Of a DNA stretch of 40,705 nt, positions 38,620 through 40,705 are shown one piece after another (within the stretch, counting starts at the first letter, position 1; every line of letters begins with the position of its first letter). Origin of the DNA: a virus. Under the pieces are notes generated by a model that was not told the origin of the DNA, did no database searches, and saw nothing but the letters and a program-made list of their open reading frames with translations. Both the position numbers and the translations under genes were made by a program. Location of the stretch: the IMG/VR virus record IMGVR_UViG_3300036781_000819, positions 1-40,705 of that record, one strand, 5' to 3'.

Positions 38620-38824
38620 GGTGCGCGTCGAGAAGGTTGCCGTGCCCGCCGAGCAGCTGCGGCCCTGCCAGCGGTCGGGGCCCGGCATGCCGGATCCGGA
38701 CACGGCGGCCCTGAGCGACGTGACCGGCTTCCTGCCGGTCCTCGTCGGCCGCCTCGAGGCCTGCGCCGACCAGGTCGACGCGGTCCGCACGACCCTCGGC
38801 GCCAGCGCGCCGCCGGCGCCGTGA
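38522..38824 (+). CDS. Outer-membrane spanin lipoprotein (Rz1-like)
   Basis: A 100-residue lipoprotein whose first 98 bases lie inside the Rz-like gene in a different frame. The signal (MTLLFLLACAPLFAACAS) has a lipobox, either LLAC (Cys15) or the more likely FAAC (Cys22). The mature part is short, with Pro-rich stretches at PAEQLRPCQRSGPGMPDPD, as in Rz1 proteins. AGAGG precedes the ATG. Confidence 0.8.
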   Translation: MTPRPPMTLLFLLACAPLFAACASDTGLRTITEVRVEKVAVPAEQLRPCQRSGPGMPDPDTAALSDVTGFLPVLVGRLEACADQVDAVRTTLGASAPPAP

Positions 38825-38864
38825 CCGTCAGACTTCATCCACAACACCTGCAACGGAGATACCG

Positions 38865-39140
38865 ATGACCGCCCACGACGACTTCCGCGCGAATTTTTCC
38901 GGCCTCGATTCGCCGCCGACCAAGGGCCACCTTGTGGTCCCGAGCGACGACGAGGATCTGCCCTTCGTCTGCCGTGCCCTCTGGATCAACGGCGACGGCG
39001 TCGTGGTCGCCATCCTCAAGGACGACACCGACGACGTGGCGCTGTCCTACAACGTCTTCGCCGGCACCTACCTGGTGGGTCGCTTCCGCCGCGTCCTGGA
39101 AACCGGCACGACGTCGACCGCCCTCAACGCGGTGCGCTGA
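38865..39140 (+). CDS. Spike base protein, gene-transfer-agent-like (Rcc01079 type)
   Basis: A 91-residue protein resembling the spike base proteins of Rhodobacter-type gene transfer agents. The marks are HLVVPSDDEDLPFVCRALWI near residue 23, a GVVVAIL strand, then DDVALSYNVFAGTYLVGRF and RVLETGTTST. CGGAGA precedes the ATG at 38865. It would hold a spike on the capsid or tail. It lies after the lysis genes and before the likely spike. Confidence 0.65.
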   Translation: MTAHDDFRANFSGLDSPPTKGHLVVPSDDEDLPFVCRALWINGDGVVVAILKDDTDDVALSYNVFAGTYLVGRFRRVLETGTTSTALNAVR

Positions 39141-39141
39141 G

Positions 39142-39906
39142 ATGCTGGGCCTCGGCTTGAGCCTGACGCGCCCCGGCCGGGGCCGTTCGGCCATCTCCAC
39201 TCCGGAGGGCATCTTCGGCGTCGAGAACGTGGTCGTCATGCTGCGCACCGACGATCCGGCAAACCGGGCAGTCGCTGACAGCTTGATCACGTCCTTGACG
39301 AACACGGGCGCCAGCGGCGGCCTCTGCGCGAACGACAATCCGGCCAATCAGCCGGCCTTCGTCGTGGGCGGCGGGCCGCGCGGCCGCGACATCGCCAGAT
39401 CCCTCGGCACGGGCAACGTCCGCTACCTGGCGCTGCCGGCCGGCAACCCGAGCCAGGGGCAGCCGCTGATCCAGTACGCCATTTACAAGCCAGCCTCCGG
39501 GACGACGGACAAGACGCGCTCGCTCACCGCCTCGCTCGGCGGCATGACAGGCATCCGTCTCGGCTACGACGGCAGCGGCCAGTGCATTTCCAGCGTCTAC
39601 GCCGGAGGCGCGGCCGATACGGAGGTGGCGCTGGGGGCCGCCCTCGACAGCTGGCTCTGCACCATCCACTTCGTCGACGGCTCGAATTCATGGAGCATCC
39701 TCAACGCGGACGAGAAGCATCTCGCCGGCGGAGACGTGGGCGAGAATTCCTTCCAGCAAGGCTGCCTGTTCCAGGGCGGCGGCTTCACCCTGGACACGCA
39801 GTACGTCGGCGACTTTCTGGAATATGGAATCATCGCCGTAGCCGACCCCACGGACGACCAGGTCGCCAAGCTGGTGGCCTATGCAAACAGCCGGCGAGGA
39901 GCCTGA
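39142..39906 (+). CDS. Putative spike protein (unknown fold)
   Basis: A 254-residue beta-rich protein directly after the spike-base-like gene, and so a candidate for the spike it holds. Possible functional parts are ARSLGTGNVRYLALPAGN, RSLTASLGGMTGIRLGYDGS, and the late LDTQYVGDFLEYGIIAVADP, which read like a lectin-type or sugar-binding fold. The start at 39142 lies one base after the previous stop. Sequence alone does not name the family. Confidence 0.55.
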   Translation: MLGLGLSLTRPGRGRSAISTPEGIFGVENVVVMLRTDDPANRAVADSLITSLTNTGASGGLCANDNPANQPAFVVGGGPRGRDIARSLGTGNVRYLALPAGNPSQGQPLIQYAIYKPASGTTDKTRSLTASLGGMTGIRLGYDGSGQCISSVYAGGAADTEVALGAALDSWLCTIHFVDGSNSWSILNADEKHLAGGDVGENSFQQGCLFQGGGFTLDTQYVGDFLEYGIIAVADPTDDQVAKLVAYANSRRGA

Positions 39907-39908
39907 CC

Positions 39909-40109
39909 ATGCGGCATCTCTATGAATTGACCGGCCCGGGACTTGCGCCGCTGCAGTTCTTCCGTGACGCGGACCCGGATGATTCGCAGCAATATCTCGC
40001 AGACTGGACGGCGGCGCGGGCCGCCTTCGTGACGACCGGCGCCGTCAACAACCGCTATCTCGGCAGCGGTTTCTTTCACGCGATCGCCCTGGCGGACGAA
40101 TCCAGCTGA
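39909..40109 (+). CDS. Small hypothetical protein
   Basis: A 66-residue protein starting two bases after the previous stop. It contains ADPDDSQQYLADWTAARAAF and NNRYLGSGFFHAIAL, with no known domain. It is the last gene of the rightward set and may be part of the spike unit. Confidence 0.55.
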   Translation: MRHLYELTGPGLAPLQFFRDADPDDSQQYLADWTAARAAFVTTGAVNNRYLGSGFFHAIALADESS

Positions 40110-40174
40110 TCCTCTCCAACAAAGAGCCAGCTAGCTAGCCCGCAAACCCGCTGCCTGCCTGGACTTCCGGCGAT

Positions 40175-40189
40175 GTTCTTGCAATGTTC
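40175..40189. promoter_or_regulatory. LexA box (alphaproteobacterial type)
   Basis: GTTC-ttgcaat-GTTC exactly matches GTTC-N7-GTTC, the direct-repeat LexA site of Alphaproteobacteria. It lies 58 bases before umuD and overlaps its promoter, so it should control umuD in the SOS response. Confidence 0.85.
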
Positions 40190-40208
40190 TTATTCATTCC
40201 GGTATGAA
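40179..40208 (+). promoter_or_regulatory. umuD promoter
   Basis: TTGCAA (40179-40184) as -35 and TATGAA (40203-40208) as -10, with an 18-base spacer. The -35 is inside the LexA box. An ATTCAT/ATGAAT inverted repeat (40192-40209) overlaps the -10 and may be a further site. Confidence 0.6.
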
Positions 40209-40246
40209 TTACCGCCCCTGATCTGCCATTTCGCGGCGAGGCGGCG

Positions 40247-40705
40247 ATGCAAATCCTTCAAGTCACTGAAAACCCGACCAAAACACCGCTGATCCTCTAT
40301 GCGTCGCGGGTGCGCGCCGGCTTCCCTTCGCCGGCCGAGGATTACGTCGAGGGCCAGCTCGACCTCAACGAGCACCTGATCGCGCGTCCTGCTGCCACCT
40401 TCCTGATCCGGGTGGTGGGGGACTCGATGATCGAAGCTGGCATTTTCCCCAATGACCTCCTCGTCGTCGACCGGAGCCTCCCGCCGGTCCACGACAGCAT
40501 CGTGGTGGCTGTCGTCGACGGCGAGCTCACGGTGAAGCGCCTGTTCGACCGCTTCGGCCAGTTGCGGCTCGAGGCGGCCAACCCGGCTTATCCGGCGATC
40601 CAGATCAGCGGCGACATGGAGCTGTGGTGCTGGGGCGTCGTCACCTCCAGCATCCACGAATTTACCCGCGCGGGTAAGCCGCCGCGCCGCAAGCCCGGCC
40701 GGTAA
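40247..40705 (+). CDS. umuD: UmuD, subunit of DNA polymerase V
   Basis: A 152-residue S24-family protein. Cleavage would be at Ala24-Gly25 (RVRAGFPSPAEDY), with Ser60 in GDSMIEAG and Lys97 in LTVKRLF, the same positions as in E. coli UmuD (cleaved at 24-25, with Ser60 and Lys97). After RecA-stimulated self-cleavage it would form UmuD' and act with UmuC in mutagenic repair; UmuC, if present, lies outside the window. It follows a LexA box and promoter and has GAGG before the ATG. It may be phage cargo or the flanking host gene. The C-terminus is basic (GKPPRRKPGR). Confidence 0.93.
   Translation: MQILQVTENPTKTPLILYASRVRAGFPSPAEDYVEGQLDLNEHLIARPAATFLIRVVGDSMIEAGIFPNDLLVVDRSLPPVHDSIVVAVVDGELTVKRLFDRFGQLRLEAANPAYPAIQISGDMELWCWGVVTSSIHEFTRAGKPPRRKPGR

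Noticed and set aside
40192-40209. ATTCAT/ATGAAT inverted repeat as an attachment site
   Set aside because: Only 6-bp arms and overlapping the umuD -10; no second copy near the integrase.
1-40705. tRNA genes and attachment sites
   Set aside because: No tRNA cloverleaf was noticed on either strand by reading, and no credible att core shared by both ends could be identified because the window stops at the integrase and umuD stop codons.

Overview
The window is an almost complete temperate siphophage genome (prophage) in a GC-rich alphaproteobacterium. The host class is inferred from three things: the alphaproteobacterial LexA box GTTC-N7-GTTC before umuD (40175-40189), phage families typical of Hyphomicrobiales/Rhodospirillales prophages (DUF6362-like regulator, DUF1376 replication protein, gene-transfer-agent-like spike base), and codon usage rich in G/C at third positions. 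Genus cannot be read from the sequence. The window starts on the stop codon of the integrase and ends on the stop codon of umuD, so the att sites are not visible; umuD may be phage cargo or flanking host DNA.

Layout. (1) 1-6812, minus strand: an early-left operon ending in a large serine integrase, with a ParB-like protein without ParA, a DUF2303 protein and several small or membrane proteins. (2) 6840-8190: immunity region. A CI/LexA-type S24 repressor and a secreted protein are co-transcribed leftward, flanked by two promoters that carry five copies of a 16-bp operator, consensus GCGGATAAATATCCGC. (3) 8193-16398, plus strand: an early-right operon of tightly overlapping genes (ATGA or TAATG junctions): Cro-position protein, CII-like protein, zinc-ribbon protein, cupin-like protein, winged-helix protein, a 5-methylcytosine methyltransferase, a D12 adenine methyltransferase, a DUF1376 initiator-like gene with an iteron cluster, a loader-like gene and a probable late regulator. 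(4) 16425-16504: tandem terminator hairpins separating early from late genes. (5) 16550-28453: HNH endonuclease, terminase, fused protease/major capsid protein, glycosyltransferase, portal (displaced downstream of the capsid), collagen-like protein, head-tail connectors, tail terminator and tail tube. (6) 28570-36168: tail assembly chaperones joined by a -1 frameshift, tape measure protein, tail tip and fibre genes. (7) 36165-38824: lysis region with membrane proteins, SleB-type endolysin, holin-like protein, a nucleotidyltransferase-fold protein and nested spanins. (8) 38865-40109: spike-base-like protein, candidate spike and a small ORF. (9) 40175-40705: LexA-box promoter and umuD.

How it works together. 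Repressor bound at the five operators would silence both early operons while the repressor and its secreted partner stay expressed. RecA-stimulated self-cleavage of the repressor (Ala91-Gly92, Ser130, Lys175 all present) would induce the phage, and the same SOS signal would act on the LexA-box/UmuD locus. Early-right products would start replication, plausibly at the iteron/low-GC element inside the DUF1376 gene, and methylate phage DNA. The DUF6362-like protein would then switch on late genes through or past the tandem terminators. The least routine elements are the repressor operon's secreted protein, the eight-fold repeat in the cytosine methyltransferase, the origin-like iterons, the glycosyltransferase in the head cluster, the nucleotidyltransferase in the lysis cluster and a 17-bp palindrome present three times.
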